64,000 nt of DNA, taken from Anarhynchus alexandrinus. Its lineage: Eukaryota > Chordata > Aves > Charadriiformes > Charadriidae. Below the pieces are notes generated by a model. The model searched no databases, was not told the origin of the DNA, and saw only the letters and a program-made list of their open reading frames with translations. The translations under genes were made by a program, and so were the position numbers. Shown here piece by piece: positions 24,706 through 37,980 of the stretch (the first letter of the stretch is position 1; each line of letters begins with the position of its first letter). Location: positions 194,051 through 258,050 of the forward strand of contig VUYV01000334.1 of NCBI GenBank assembly GCA_008711295.1, in the 5' to 3' direction.

Positions 24706-27576
24706 GGCAGTGCTTCACACATGGTACTTGGGACAACAGCGTAAGAACATTGGAGATAACCTGCTCCCAAACAGTAGCCCTGATTACTACTAACGAAGCA
24801 CATGGCTTAATCCTTACTAAAACTACTGATGTTAATTGATTTTGCTGCTAACCGCAGCCACCCCCACCATTCAGTCTGCCTTCCACCCCTGGCCTCAACG
24901 GCCCTCCAGCAGCAGCAGTCTCCATCATCTGCTGAGATGACGTACCAAGGCTTTCCCTTTTCCCCTCTCTGATTTAGCACGGGTTTCACATCCCCCACAT
25001 GCTGCCCTAGCTCCAAAACTACTGAGGGGCATCTTCAGAGCAAATGGCCACCATTCAAATGTCCGAGCTGGAGGCACTGGTCCCAGGAGCTCTCAGCCTC
25101 TGGAGCTGAGCCCTCCTCCCAGCTGAGACTCACACCAACACGGCCTGAAGGCTCTGCCCTTTACTTTAATCCCAATGCCAGTGAAGGGAGCGTGAAGGGG
25201 CCTCCAAAATCTCCCCCTCAGCAAAGGCAAATCCAAGCCCACAGACCCCTCCCATCGTCAGATCAGAACAGGGCCACAAAGCAATGAAACGCAGTGGTTT
25301 CAGCAAAGCATCTGCCTCTCCGTCTCTGGGTGATGCACAGGTAAAGCCCAAACCCATGGGGACCCAAGAGCATTAGTCTGAAACAAGCATGTTTTGCATG
25401 GTTTGAGGAGCAAAGTCACATCTAGAAGGATGTTTCTTGGTCATGTTGCCTTGTCCTGACTAGATCCTGAATGGTGCTTATTCCCCATGGCGTGTCCCTA
25501 ATCCCTGCATTTGGGGGATGGTAACACCAGACACAAAGTCCCTTGGACAGAAACTCGGCTCAGCCCTGCACAGCCAACGATGGTGAGCAACGGACAAGGA
25601 AAATGGCCCAAAACCCCACAGAAGTGGTTGATACAGGACCAGTCCGGGGAGCACAGTCTGCAGCAAAACTCCTCTGTGACTGGTGGAAACCATTTCCAGC
25701 TAACTTGGCTTCTGTTCAAAGGCAGACTCTAAACATGAAAAGAGAGAGAGATGCCAAAAATGAGCCAACTTCCACAAGCAAGCCCGAATCTGCCAAACCT
25801 GTGGCATTGCTGCGGTGCCCCAGGGCATGGACCCCCAAGGGGGGGGATCCAAGCAACATCACGTTCCCTACCTGACTGCTGACCTTGGACAACCAGTTTG
25901 CCTGAGCCTTTGTGTCCTCTTCGTGATGGGCTTTGGCCTCCAACCTCTCCAGGAAGTTCATTCTTAGATGTCCTACCCCAGTTGACCTCTTTCTTCCCAT
26001 GCATTTCCAGTTTCTTGTTCCCAACATGTTTTTCTCTCTTGATGCTGTTAGAAAAGGGGTTTTCCTGATATTAAATCCAATGATGGACACCACGGGGCAG
26101 TGAGAGCCCACTTTGGCCAACACATTGTCTTTGAGAGCTTTTCTCTATGGTCAAATACTGATGAAATTTTTCAAGCATGAAAAAAAGCTACTCAGGGAGA
26201 AACAGGGTGGAAGACACCAGACAGACAGAGACAAATGTGTGGGTTTTATTTCCCCAGGAGAGCAGCCTAAATAGCCATAATATTCAGCTGCAGATGTAAT
26301 TTCCCTGGAGGCTGGTGGGAAGTGGGATAACACGGTGGATGAGTTATGGGAGAGCTCCAAAGCAGGCAGGAGTCCTCATGGGCTGGAAGAGCTATGGTCA
26401 AGGCATCTCAAGCCCTGTGTTGGTGTTGCAGGTGAAAAACTAATTGCCTGCAAATGGGCCAAAGGAAACCCAGTCATCAAGAGATTTGGGGTCAGCTGGG
26501 CTTTTTTAATGAGTTAGACCTGTATCCCATGGGTGAAACATGTCTTGCCCCTTCCCCTTGTCCCTGTAGCCTCCCCCATGACAATATCTTGACCATTCTA
26601 ATGTCCCCTCTTCCTCTTTTCCTAGGTGTCATATGTGCATCAGGTCTCCTGGAGAAACTACATGGACCAACACCTCCTGGCAAGCTGCTGGACATCAGCC
26701 ACCAGGTTCACGGGCTTTGACAGTGACCAATAGATGAGACGATGTGGTCACACATATTTCATTTATTTTAGGAAACCAGACTAACAAAAATGTTGGTGCC
26801 CCCTTTGGCCAGCCAAGTTGGGTTTTCAGTGACGGCTGAGACATAATAAGAGCTTTGGGAGCAACAAGATGAAGACAGGGACTCTGGGCTTGCCTTAGAC
26901 TGGGTGCAGAAGATACCCTGGCCATGTCCCTCAGCACGGAGAGATGGCTCAAGGTAAAACCAACTACCCCAGTTATGGAAAGCCATCAGCTATGGGAACT
27001 CCAGTCTTCAGTAGCCCAACTGTCCTCCAGCCTTTGACACCCTGATGGCCTTGCACAGATGACAGCGTGGTCTCCGCTGTCACCTCCCTAGAACTGTGGA
27101 ATGATGGGTGTCACCTGTCCCCGTCCTCCCACCTGTCCTCAGCCATGCTCCGGCACATCCCTTTGGCACAGGAGAAATTATGGTGGGGACAAAGTGACAA
27201 GACAGCCCAGCAGGGCCACCCCGGTCCCCAGACAGTGATGGCTGATGATGCCAGTGCTGGGTTAGGGGGGCAGATGATGCCTGGCATCAGCTCCCTTAAA
27301 ATGCTGCTGACTCCTCCTCTGTTGCTTCTCTTCCCAGATGCACGTACAAACGTATGTATAGATATACCATCATCCCGTAGGGCCATGGTCCTGCCGAGGT
27401 CTGCATCAACGGCGGAATACAGGAATAAAACCAAATCAACTAATAGGGTAACCCAAGGGGATGCCAGCGCACCCGCTGCAGACGTGAATCTGCCTGATTT
27501 CTGCACGCAGGCAAAGCAAAAAGCCCAAATGAAGAAAAGCAGATTTGTTTCCTTCACTTACTCCATTTTCAGAGCT
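24706..27576. other. Gene-free stretch
   Basis: No exon or recognisable element was found. Open frames reach 135 codons but overlap on both strands without family resemblance or splice context. Confidence 0.5.
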
Positions 27577-27868
27577 ATCACAGAATCCCAGAATGGTCAG
27601 GGTTGGAAGGGCCCTCTGGAGCTCCCCCAGTCCCACCCCCTGCCAGAGCAGGGGCACCTCCAGCAGTGGCACAGGACGGCGTCCAGGCGGGTTTGGAAGG
27701 GCTCCAGAGTGGGAGACTCCCCCACCTCTCTGGGCAGCCTGTGCCAGTGCTCTGCCACCCTCACAGGAAGGAAGTTCCTCCTCATGTTTAGGTGGAACTT
27801 CCTATGTTCAAGTTTGTGCCCGTTCCCTCTTGTTCTATCACTGGGCAACACTGAAAAAAAGACTATAA
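27577..27868 (-). mobile_element. CR1 LINE 3' fragment
   Basis: The plus strand starts with ATCACAGAATCCCAGAATGG, then GGTTGGAAGGGCCCTCTGGA, CTCTGGGCAGCCTGTGCCAG and CTTGTTCTATCACTGGGCA, which is the reverse complement of a CR1 3' end with the tail at the left. A long plus-strand open frame (27067-27882) runs into it and is therefore not a gene. Confidence 0.93.
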
Positions 27869-30607
27869 GCGGCGCACTCTGAGAAATTTGGAAGTGTGAG
27901 GGTTAATAATCCCACAATTGTTTGCCAAACTATGATTTCCCCCAGCAGAGCTCCCCTGCTCCCCAAATAATTCATCCTCCCGGTTTGTCCCAGCTCGCGG
28001 TGGGGTGGTGGTGGTGGAGGATGCTGTACAGGCAGCAGAGTTTGGCTTCCCATAGAGCAACTCCAAGCCCCAAAACACAGTCCAGAGCTCACAGGGGGAA
28101 ACTGAGGCACAGACCAGTGATGGCTTCCTGGGGTCTGTTTAGCTTCTAACTGCCACTGAGCTGTCCCTTGGGCCACCAAAGGAGATGATGGAGTAACAAG
28201 AGGGATGGAGGCATCGCTCTCCCCAGACAGGTGGTCCTCAGCCACCAGTGCCCCAGGGTCAGGAGTGGGGTAGGGAATTTTGGGGTCCAGGTGTTTAGCT
28301 CACAGGATGCATCATCACTTCTTGCTCTAGAAATAGGGAGAAAGGGAGGAAAAACTGCAGGGACAGGGGCTGGCAGGGTCCCTAACCATTGCACAAGCCC
28401 CTCTGCGCATCCCGTCTCCTCGAGACAGCCTCGCACACCTCCTCTCATACCTGCCCTGGTGCCACCAAGGACTTTATCCAGCTCATACCTTAAAGATGGT
28501 GCATCCAGCCAGGCCAGTAACACTGAATGCGCTTTTGCCTTCCCCTCCCGAATACAATTCCCCAGCAAATGGTTATTTTGAATGGGAGGTTTGCCCACGA
28601 CATCAGATAGCCGAGCCCTCGGGTATTTAGCTCGGCGTTACACACTATGAATGCTTCAAGACAAGAAGTTACATAGAAAACGCCTTTTGTCCGACAACAC
28701 AATCTGCTTTTTTGTTCCCAGGGGCCAAGATAATTGGAACTGCGAAGCGCTACCTTAACGCCCTTCCACCGGTCATGGACTTAATTCTGGGGAGAATAAC
28801 TCCCCGCAGTTATTGCTATAAAGCAAAGCAGTGATTCAGAGGAACCTTTTCACTCGCCGATGCTGGGGGGGGACGGACCACCCAGGCACCGGGAGGACAA
28901 AGCCACCCTTCGAGCCCGCTGTGAGGGGCAGAGCGGACCCGGGTCGGTGGGGATGGACGGTCCTGCAATGGTCCCCCCCTCAATTTGGGGCAGGGATGCA
29001 GCTCGGTGACCTGGCCTGGCGATGTGGATGCCACGAGGATGTGCAGAAAGGAAAACCGGCCTCGCTGGGGGCTTCGTGGGCTCCGTGACCAGCGTGTGTG
29101 CGAAGGCTGCAGGCACAGAAATTCATTTTTTAGGGGTCACACATAGGCAACCACCCCCTCGCTGCCACCTCTTCCCCGACTGCTGTGCTCGTGCACCAGC
29201 TGCAGAGGCGTTTGCCAGCTAATGCATGCAAATCTATGCATATAGATACAGAGAAATGTATGTTAAGGGAGAGAAGAAGAAAAAAAAGTCAACCCTTTAT
29301 TTTAAAGCCATCATCTGGTTTCTACCCACACGCAGCTGGACCGGAGAACCAACCTCCCCTTCTCCCATCCCCTTGTCTCCCAGAGTGGGTCATGTTCAGA
29401 CATAAGTTCCCCGATCCCCCCTAACAGCAACTGTCCAGAAACCTAAATTAACTTTGGCAGAAACAAAACCATCCCGGAGGAGGGCTGAGCTGCTCGCCCT
29501 GCCCCCCCTGTCTGGCTGCATTGGTCCCCAAGGGATGCTTGACACGAACACGCCAGCATCCCCCCCTCGACGGAGAGAAAAGCTTCATCTCCCCCATGTT
29601 GGGGTCCAGAGGGCATCTCTGCCACCGACGTCTCACCTGTGCAGCCTTGGGCACATCACTTGCCCCTGTCACCCTCTGGTCCCGTATTTGCACCAGGCAC
29701 AGCTCTGGCCCGAGGGTGTAAGCAGGAGCTGGATGGTTGCTCCCAGAGGGATTTCAACCAGCGTTTGGGAAGGGCATTTTTCCATCTGCCACTGAACTGG
29801 GCTGAAATGAGCCTATAGACTGATAATCCTGTGGAGGAGACACACACAAACCACATGAGAGCCCTCCATGATTTCAGAAAGTAAGCTAGAAAAAAAAAAA
29901 AGGAAAAAGAAAAAGGAGGAAAAACATGTTCATTAGGAAGTACAAACTATTAAGAGACTGAGATTCCAAGGGGAATCGTTACTGCAGAGAAATAACGATA
30001 AAGCAGTCAAGGCTGTGTCTGTCCGCCTGTCCGCCCCAGCTCTGAAACACCGCAGGAGGCGATTCAGCTTCAGCATCAAACACATGGAGGTCTTCGGGGT
30101 CATTTGAGCCCTACAGACCTTCTAAAATGTAATATCTGAGGGGAGGAGAGATGCGCACACCAGGGCTGCAGGGGAGGGGAAGGCTGCTGGAGCCCTCTAT
30201 TAGACACTGGAGAATCCACACGGGTTAACAGAGCTGGGCAATTGGGTTTTGACGTTTTGCTGCTGAAGGCAACGGCTGTTGGTTCATCGATGGGGTATTT
30301 TGTGGAAGCCCATCTCGCCCGACGTGTTTGGTGCTGGGGCTGGGTGCGGGCGCTGCTGAGTACCCAGCGGGTCCCGGCGCCTTCGCAAACCCGCTGCTGC
30401 CATCTGCTGCAAGAAACCTCCCTGGGAACCAACGACAGGGAAACAAAAAATATAAAAAAAAAAAAAAAAGAGGCTGAAAAAGCCCTTTTTGGAGCCATCC
30501 TTGCCACTGTTGCAGTTTGGGCAGGTGTCCATGCCTCAGTTTACCTGCGGGATGTGGACGGGGTCTGTCCTGAGCAGAGCGTGAATTCACACAGCTTTGG
30601 ATTTCAG
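27869..30607. other. Gene-free stretch
   Basis: No exon is supported. A low-repeat block at about 28560-28820 includes a short hairpin GGGGAG-AATAA-CTCCCC at 28789-28805 and homeodomain-like TAATT motifs; it is a candidate regulatory element. Poly-A tracts occur near 29890 and 30447-30469. MIR-like strings appear near 28088 and 30525 but are too short to call. Confidence 0.5.
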
Positions 30608-31124
30608 TATCACAGAATCATAGAATGGTTTAGAGTTGGAAAGGACCTTGAAGATCATCGAGTTCCAACCCCCCTGCCATAGGCAGGGACACCTCCCACT
30701 AGACCAGGCTGCCCAAGGCCCCATCCAGCCTGGCCTTGAACACCTCCAGGCATGGGGCCTCAACAACCTCTCTGGGCAACCTGTGCCAGTGCCTTACCAC
30801 CCTCACAGTGAAAACCTTCTTCCTAATGTTCAATCTAAACCTGCCCTCCTCCAGTTTGAAGCCATTCCCCCTCGTCCTATCACTCCATGCCCTAGTAAAA
30901 AGTCCTTCCCCAGCTCTCCTGTAGGCCCCCTTTAGGGACTGGAAGGGGCTATAAGGTCTCCCCAGAGCCTTCTCTTCTCCAGGCTGAACAGCCCCAACTC
31001 TCTCAGCCTGTCCTCATAGGAGAGGTGCTCCAGCCCTCAGATCATCCTCATGGCTCTCCTCTGGACACGCTCCAGCAGGTCCATGTCCTTCTTATGTTGG
31101 GGACTCCAAAGCTGGAGGCAGTGA
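30608..31124 (-). mobile_element. CR1 LINE 3' fragment, well preserved
   Basis: On the plus strand it begins TATCACAGAATCATAGAATG (the tail) and proceeds through AGTTGGAAAGGACCTTGAAG, CCTCTCTGGGCAACCTGTGC, CTTCTCTTCCAGGCTGAACA-like sequence and CTCCTCTGGACACGCTCCAG. It is about 0.5 kb and truncated at its 5' end like most CR1 copies. It is among the least diverged CR1 copies in the window. Confidence 0.96.
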
Positions 31125-34100
31125 ACCAGCCGGCACAGTTACGGTATCGAAGGTTTGGTTTTTTCCACACATTAAAACTCCGGGGGCAGCTCCTCTGCTC
31201 CCCATAGGGGAGGAAATCCAGAGACTTTCCCCCAGGACAAGTCCCTCCCTGCAAGCACGGTACCTCAGGGAAAGCAAAACGGGCAGAAAAAGGCCACGTT
31301 TGGTGCTGCTTCTCCTTGGAGAAGAGCGGTCAAAACGTTCAGCTGTGGTATTTTTTGAACTGCCTGCTTGTTTTTCTTTTTTTCCCCCTCTTTTCCCCCC
31401 AATTTTCCACAGTCTCCTACTTGACCTCAAGCCAGCCGTGGCCAGAATGTGCCGCCCGGTCTGGCATTTGCGAAGTGCTGCCAGTCATTAGTATTTAGTT
31501 TCAACTTTTAATTTTCTTGGGAGCTCCGCTTTTGCTTTCATTTCAGTTTGGAAAGGGTATGACAAAGAAAGGAAAAAAAAAAAAAAAAAAGAAGAAACGA
31601 AACTGCGAAAACCTCTCACAGAAAAGCAAGTCCTGCCCTTGACCCACTCTAATGCAAAGGGCAGCTCCGGCTGGATCGAGATCTTAAAAACCATTAAGGA
31701 CCTCGTTAAAACCATTAAGGACCTCCTTAAAACCAGGGGAGCAGCCAGCATCCCCCGAGCACGGCTTCCAGTCCACTGCAAACAGGATTAGACCCTATGG
31801 GAGGTCAGAGCCGAATTCAGAGGGCTTCCTCGGGTACCACGGGATAAATCACGACGACGGTTTCTGGTTCAGGAGATGCCATGAGGACAAGCGTTCTGGA
31901 AAGCTATTTCTGTCAGGACATCTTGGAGCAGCTGGTGGAGGGATTTCAAGCCAAGGAAATTCACTGCTCTCGTTTGTTCCTTGGAAAAAAGGGATTTGGG
32001 CCCAGACTCCTCGTGGGAGGTATTGAACGGAGCGGCTGAAGTCAGACGTGGTCAGCCTCAGCTCCTCCACAGCAGCCAGCGGTGCAGAGGTTCTTCCAGG
32101 GTGACTCAGACTCAGGACCTCATGGATGAACGGCTGCTCCTGTGATGGCCAGCTGGGACTTTTCCCCACCAAAAGGCATGATCTACACCCCAGGAGAAAG
32201 ACTGTTCAGATGGGTAATACATGATAGCTAAAGAAATTCTAGGTGACATGTCCCAAACCCACGTCTTCTCCTTGGCCACCAGCCAACCTTCCTGCCTGGA
32301 TCAGGAGAGAAAGATCTCTACAAGAAGACCCCAATCGCACCCAACTTTCATCTCCATGCACCAGCCAAGTGACCCATCCCAAAGCTACGTCCCCACCACG
32401 CTCATGCCATGCCCAAGGGCCAAGCCCATGATGGGCTCTGCTGGCCCCCAGCTGTATGTAATCCACCTGGCAAGCATACGTTCATTAGCTGGTTCATAAT
32501 TACAGATTTCACACCTCCAGAGACACGTGCCTTCAGATCCTGGATTCTGCCTGCAAGTGGGTTAGGAGAGCTGCCCCACACCCAGCACCTCCCCCACAGA
32601 GGGCCCCAAATCTCCATTTTTTTCCTCCGTTTTCCCATTCCTGCCTCTCACACAGTGATGGGAAGAGGTGGACCGGTCCCCTCCAGCCCCTCCATCTCAC
32701 ATCACCAGGACCTAACCCAGGAACAAGTCCCCACGGCCAGCTCGCATCTGTCCCTGCGGAATAAAATAGGGAGCCAACCTCTATTTTGGCTGCAGTGGCA
32801 TAAGTTTATTTTCACACATCAGCTCTAATTAGTGACCAGCACATGCCCCTCGTACCCTGGCCAGCGGATCGGGGAAGGGTGGAACGATTTCGACAGCGCC
32901 GGCATCAGTGATAACGTTATCTGCCGGGCAGCCAGCTCCCACCCGGGTGAGTTTTCAAAGGTTACGGAGCTTATTATTAAGAGACTGATTCATTATATTG
33001 CCTTTGTAACTGCATCACGGGTATGGGCTTAAATGTTAATTGCAATCTATTTCTCGAGGATAAATCACAGCTGTTTCCCTAGAGATAAGCGTGGCGCACG
33101 CGCTGCAAACGTACAGGAGTAACGTAAAGCAAATGGGTGTTTGTCCAAGGGACTGCAGAAACCCGGAGGATGGATTGGAGCACAGGGTGGGCACAGAATT
33201 TCCCCTGCATTCTTGGGGACCAGGACCTCGACCGCGAGGTTACCCCTCAGCCAGTCCTTGCTTGGGAGCTGGTAGATCAAGTCCTTCCTCTGCTGCTGTG
33301 TAGTCTTGGAAAAGGAGATGCCCTTGCAGATGGTGCCCTAGCTAAGAAGACCTCTCAAGATCCTCATTTGTGGTGTTTGGAGGTACCACACAGGGCCACC
33401 GATGAATGTTATGGCAGATCTTCTCCCACTTCTGCCAGGGATGCTCAGAGCCACAGCTGGATGAAGAGTCCTTGAGGGGTTTTTCCTCCCATCAACTCTG
33501 GTGGACCTCTGTGAACTTTTAGCACTGACAGCATCCTGCAGCAAGGATGCCCTCATCTGCACTTGAATGGGAGGATGCTCAAGCAGCACTGCACCATACA
33601 AGCCAGGGGCCAGGGTTAATTTACACTTGAAACTCAGCAAATGGGACCTTGGGAGCAGTTGTTTGCTCACTTTCTTCTCTGCATTGCATGCCCAGCCTCG
33701 CCACTGAGGGCAAACTTCCTTTAAATTCAGCAGATTTGCCCTGGGTCCCAGAAAAATCTCATGATCCATCTCACAGGAGCCCACAAGCGAGGTCTGCTGA
33801 GCTTCAAGCAAGTGCTGGAGGCTGCTGTGTGAACCCATCACACTTATGACATCCTTGCAGATCTTTTGGCCCACATTCAGGGCAAGAAGGGTGAAAGTTC
33901 TCAGGTCCGGGTTTGTGGGACAGTGCAGAAACTTTAAAACAGAGACAGAGATCTCTGATCCCAGGGATAGCTCTGAGACCCCTCAAATCCCATCTGAGCT
34001 CTGCATAATGGCAAGTGGAGAATGTCAGCCCAGGACCTCTCTCATCCCTCTAGCCCTGCTCTTCTTTCTCCTGCCATAAAGATCCGATTAAATGAAGGCA

Positions 34101-34354
34101 ACTACACCCAATTGACACTGAAGGCTCCTCTGAAGGTCTCTGGTCCAACACTGCTCACAGCAGGGCTGAATTCAACACTGGCTCAGGTTGCTCAGGGCCT
34201 CATCTCCTAGGAAGAAGACTGGAGCCAGATCCCTGGGGAGATCGAGTCAGTCCTGCTGGTGGAGATGAAGGCCCAGCTCATCTCAGGTATCTAGGAAAGG
34301 GTGGTCGAATCACAACTTCAGGTCCCTGTTTCTCTGCAGTGACTATAAAAGGAG
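31125..34354. other. Gene-free stretch
   Basis: No coding exon is supported. A poly-A tract lies at about 31577-31600 and a 21-bp tandem repeat at 31684-31735. A conspicuous low-repeat block at about 32830-33090 contains the perfect palindrome GATAACGTTATC (32910-32921), a SOX-like CTTTGT and TTAATTGCAAT, and may be an enhancer. Confidence 0.5.
31684..31735. repeat. Short 21-bp tandem repeat
   Basis: Slightly more than two copies of a unit like TTAAAACCATTAAGGACCTC occur in succession, differing by one base or an added A. Confidence 0.8.
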
Positions 34355-34505
34355 GTTGCAGATGCCCCATCCCTGGAAACATTCCAGGTCAGGTTGGACA
34401 GGGCTCTGAGCAACCTGGTCTAGTTGAAGATGTCGCTGCTCATGGCAGGGGGGTTGGAATAGATGACCTTTAAATGTCCCTTCCAACCCAAAACATTCAA
34501 TGATA
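34355..34505 (+). mobile_element. CR1 LINE 3' fragment, short
   Basis: It shows GATGCCCCATCCCTGGAAAC, GAGCAACCTGGTCTAGTTGA, GGTTGGAATAGATGACCTTT and CCCTTCCAACCCAAAACATT, followed by a worn TCAATGATA tail. Only the last 150 or so bases of CR1 remain. Confidence 0.9.
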
Positions 34506-36548
34506 AAAGGGATCAGGGAATGAACTTGGCAGGGGATAGCAACCTCGCAGAGATGCAAAATGAGATTAAATGATCCCATCCTGCAGTGACTTCAGCATTC
34601 ATCACCTTTTCACCTCCTTTCTGTACCACACCTTTCTCCTAACCCCAAAGCCTTCTCCATGGTCCTTCCTCCAGCAGCCTCCTGACTCCAACTCCTGCCT
34701 TGCAAACCTTGCTGCAACCAGCCCAGGATCTCCCATGCACACTGGCATTTCTTGCTCCTGCTGTTACACCAGCTGCAGTTCTCCTGCAATGTGCACCCTC
34801 AGATTTCCCAGAAAAATGATGTTGGATGAACAAAGCTCTTCAAGGTGACGTTTTTCCAGCCTGGACAACCCAGAGCAGCCACGACATCTCGGGCAGTTTC
34901 ACAGAAGCTGGACGCTGGTAGCCGCCGTCTGGCTATTTTTTTCTCCATCATGCAGGTGTCCAGTGGGGGTATGTGACCTGACATTGATGTTATAATTAGG
35001 CTGGTTTCCATCTTTCTCCTCGCAACCGAAACAATCGCCGTCATTCTTGCAGGCGGTCAAAGTTCACCGTGGGCCTGGGATGGCTGTGACATTGATTGGC
35101 GGGTCCCAGGGCGACCGCCGTCTTCTCCTTTGACACAAGTTGTCAGGTTTGGGCATATCAATTAGTGGCTGCGCAACATAATGAGGTTTTGATGATGGAG
35201 AACAGCCGAAATTTCATTCCCATCCAGGAAAACACTGTGATAATAACCTCGATACCTCTGGTGTTATGTTTTCTTCTAGATCTCCATGGCCAAGCGACTT
35301 CGTATGGAAAGCAGGAGCACTCTCCTCTTTTACAGCTCATTAACTGGGAATCCTGGCTGGAAAAAGCCAGGAGTGACAGGACACAATATTAGTGTTTCAG
35401 AGGTGGCAGCTTTGCTATCAAACCAAGGGATTTCAGATCCCTGTGCTGCTAGAGGTGAAATATTTCAGCTGAGCCTTTAAATTCCAGGTTTTCTGTGCAT
35501 GGTCACGAAAAGCAGAAGGATATGTGCCACATCAAACACCACATGGCAGCACGGTACCCTGATGATGGACAAACAGCTTTCCCTGACGGAGCTCTGTAAA
35601 ATTGCACAAACCCCTCCAAATGGGATATTTTTGATGCTCCTACCTTTTGCCTTTACACTCGGAGGGCATCTCCCCTCCAGAAGACAACTCAGGATGGCTC
35701 TGGCAGTGTCCCATGGGCTGAGGGTAGTACCAGGCAAGGGAATATGCTCTGGCATTGCTGCGCTGCCCGACCCAGAGACTAGACCCAACTCAGCACACCC
35801 CACAAGACTTCACTGGAAGGGGAGCACTGACCATTGAACTCAGTTGCATTGACCCAGGCTTGCCCACAAAGTTAGTCTGAGCAGGCTGAGCCCCAGCAGA
35901 GCCGGATCATCGGTTCACACCCCTGAAAGGGATCCCAGCATCTTCTGAAGGTCTTCAAAAACACCAGTGGACAAGGACTCCTGTGCCTGAGCCTGGTCTC
36001 CCTGCAGGAGGCATGGCCAGGCTGAATTCAAGCTCCAAGATGGCTGCAGATGAGGGAAAGCAATGCACCATCCATGCAAAGTCACAATGCATGAGATATC
36101 CATTTGCAAGGTGTGCCAACACCAGTCTAGAAACATGCTACAAAAATGAGGCCTCTGACCTCCCAAAATGGTTGCAACTCTTCCTTTCTTCAAAGTCTTA
36201 GGAAGCCCTTGTCCCAAACATGTGCTGTGAGGTTGCAGCTTGGTCTCCTTGCTCTTCTGGGACCTGTGGTGCCTAGAGGGATGTCCCCAGCTGCAGGACC
36301 CAGCGTCCATGTGGTGGGCACAGTGGATCAGCAGATCACAAATAGAGCAACCAGCTGCCTCCCGCACACAGCCACCAAACAGGAGAGGCTGTGGGACCTT
36401 CAGATGACTCCCCAGTTGATGGTATTTCTAATCCCCACAGCAGCTCAAAGTTATCCAGGTCACAGGAGCAAATATCTTTGTGCACGAGCCTTGAGGATCC
36501 CAGGAAGACCAGATATCCCTAAGGACCTCATCTCATCCAATACTTTCA
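34506..36548. other. Gene-free stretch
   Basis: No exon is supported. The block at about 34940-35300 is repeat-free and carries TCAAAG (35057-35062), CTTTGA (35128-35133), an inverted CCAAT box within ATTGATTGG (35091-35099) and ATTAG motifs, so it is a candidate regulatory element. Confidence 0.5.
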
Positions 36549-36612
36549 TGGAATCATAGAATCGTTTTGGTTGGAAGAGACCTTTAAGATCACCAAGTCC
36601 AACCATTAACCT
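36549..36612 (-). mobile_element. CR1 LINE tail fragment
   Basis: Only the extreme 3' end is left: CATGGAATCATAGAATCG on the plus strand followed by GGTTGGAAGAGACCTTTAAG and CACCAAGTCCAACC. It reads as the reverse complement of a CR1 tail. The sequence beyond about 36612 no longer resembles CR1. Confidence 0.9.
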
Positions 36613-37869
36613 TTGAGCTGTGGGTAATCGCATGGCCGTGCCATGAAGACCGGGAAGCACCAGTGAGGAATGGTTGGTGTCCTTAAGGGATGCCCAAAGA
36701 CAGGGGGACAACGGCGCTCGTCCACATCCCCATCCCAAGTGGACCTGTGCCTCATGGATCCGGACACCCAATGAAGCTGCATGTCCAGCTGCAGCTCCAT
36801 CGGTGCAGGTCTGACTGCAGCACTGCCACGTTACCTCTGACATAAAAGTGCTGCCATGGAGTAAACCCAAAATCAGAGAAGGTGGAGAGACCAACCAACC
36901 ATGATACCAACCAATGCCATTATCAGGTCATGAGTTTTGAGCTGCTCAACTCCCCAGACCAGAGGCCCTCATGGGTCAAATAATGACACTATTGCTCACT
37001 CCTAAAACACAAGTGGCCTCCCAGCTCATGGCTCTGAGCGTTCAGGAGCTGCTGAAAGTCAGTGGCCACAGCATCTCCCCGCACGTGCAGGTGAATTTGG
37101 CTCATCATCCCCTTCTGGCTGCTTAAAGAGGAGGGGAGAAGAGGACAACAGCACTTTGGGAAGATACCTCAGATGCATGCTCAGGAATGCATTTCGACTG
37201 CCGCTGCAGATGCCCAAAATACTGTCAGATGTGATGGGTGCTGGTGGTAACACCTTTGTATTTTAAGTGCTCTGAGGAGATGGTGCAGCCAGCGAGTGCT
37301 CCTCGGCCACAGACGTTTGAGTTCCAGGGGCAGGCTGAGCAGGTCACAGAGTGTTTTGCAGGCAAAGCATCCTGCCAGCGTGCATTTTCCAACCTAAATG
37401 CTGAATAAATTAAGGGCTTGGTGTCGAAACGATGCGGGGAGCATGGCAAATCCTTGCCCATCATCCCAAGAGGTGTCCTGCTGGCTGAACGTGGACATCT
37501 CCCCTGGAGACCTCCCTCAACAGGCAATGGAGACCTTTTGGAGATGATGTCTGGAGCAGGATGGGTGAATCTATTTATCTCCATTGACTTGAGGAAGACC
37601 TGGGGGACCCGCTCAGAGGGGACATCTGCCCTGTAGCAGCTGAAGGGAGGAGGGATGGATAGACGACAGCGGAGGAACCAGCTTCTCCTTTCTAACCCAT
37701 CTTCCCCAGGTACCAAAAAACACCACTAAGGCTGCTCAAACAGGGAATTATCCCACTGCAGATGCAGCTGAGAGCTTCATCCAGAGGTGTCAGCAATTAG
37801 CAACGCTGATGTTATACAGAGCTCTTCTCACCAGCAGGTTACACCGCACGTCACTGAGTCACGAAGTGC

Positions 37870-37980
37870 AGCTATTTCCGAATTAAGGAGAAAAAAGTGA
37901 GGCTGAGAGAGCTGGAGCAATTTGCTCAAGATCCCACGGGAGTTGGTGCCATGGGCGGAGAGCCGATCTGCTTCATTTGC
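37870..37980 (+). repeat. MIR-like SINE remnant
   Basis: The segment runs TTTCCGAATTAAGGAGAAAA, GTGAGGCTGAGAGAGCTGGA, GCAATTTGCTCAAGATCCCA and GCGGAGAGCCGATC. This keeps the order of the MIR core (ATTTTACAGATGAGGAAACTGAGGC, GAGAGGTTAAG, CTTGCCCAAGGTCAC, GCAGAGCCGGGAT). Divergence is high, as expected for an ancient amniote SINE. Confidence 0.6.

Noticed and set aside
27067..27882. Plus-strand open frame of 271 codons
   Set aside because: Its right third is antisense CR1 and the rest has no family resemblance or splice context.
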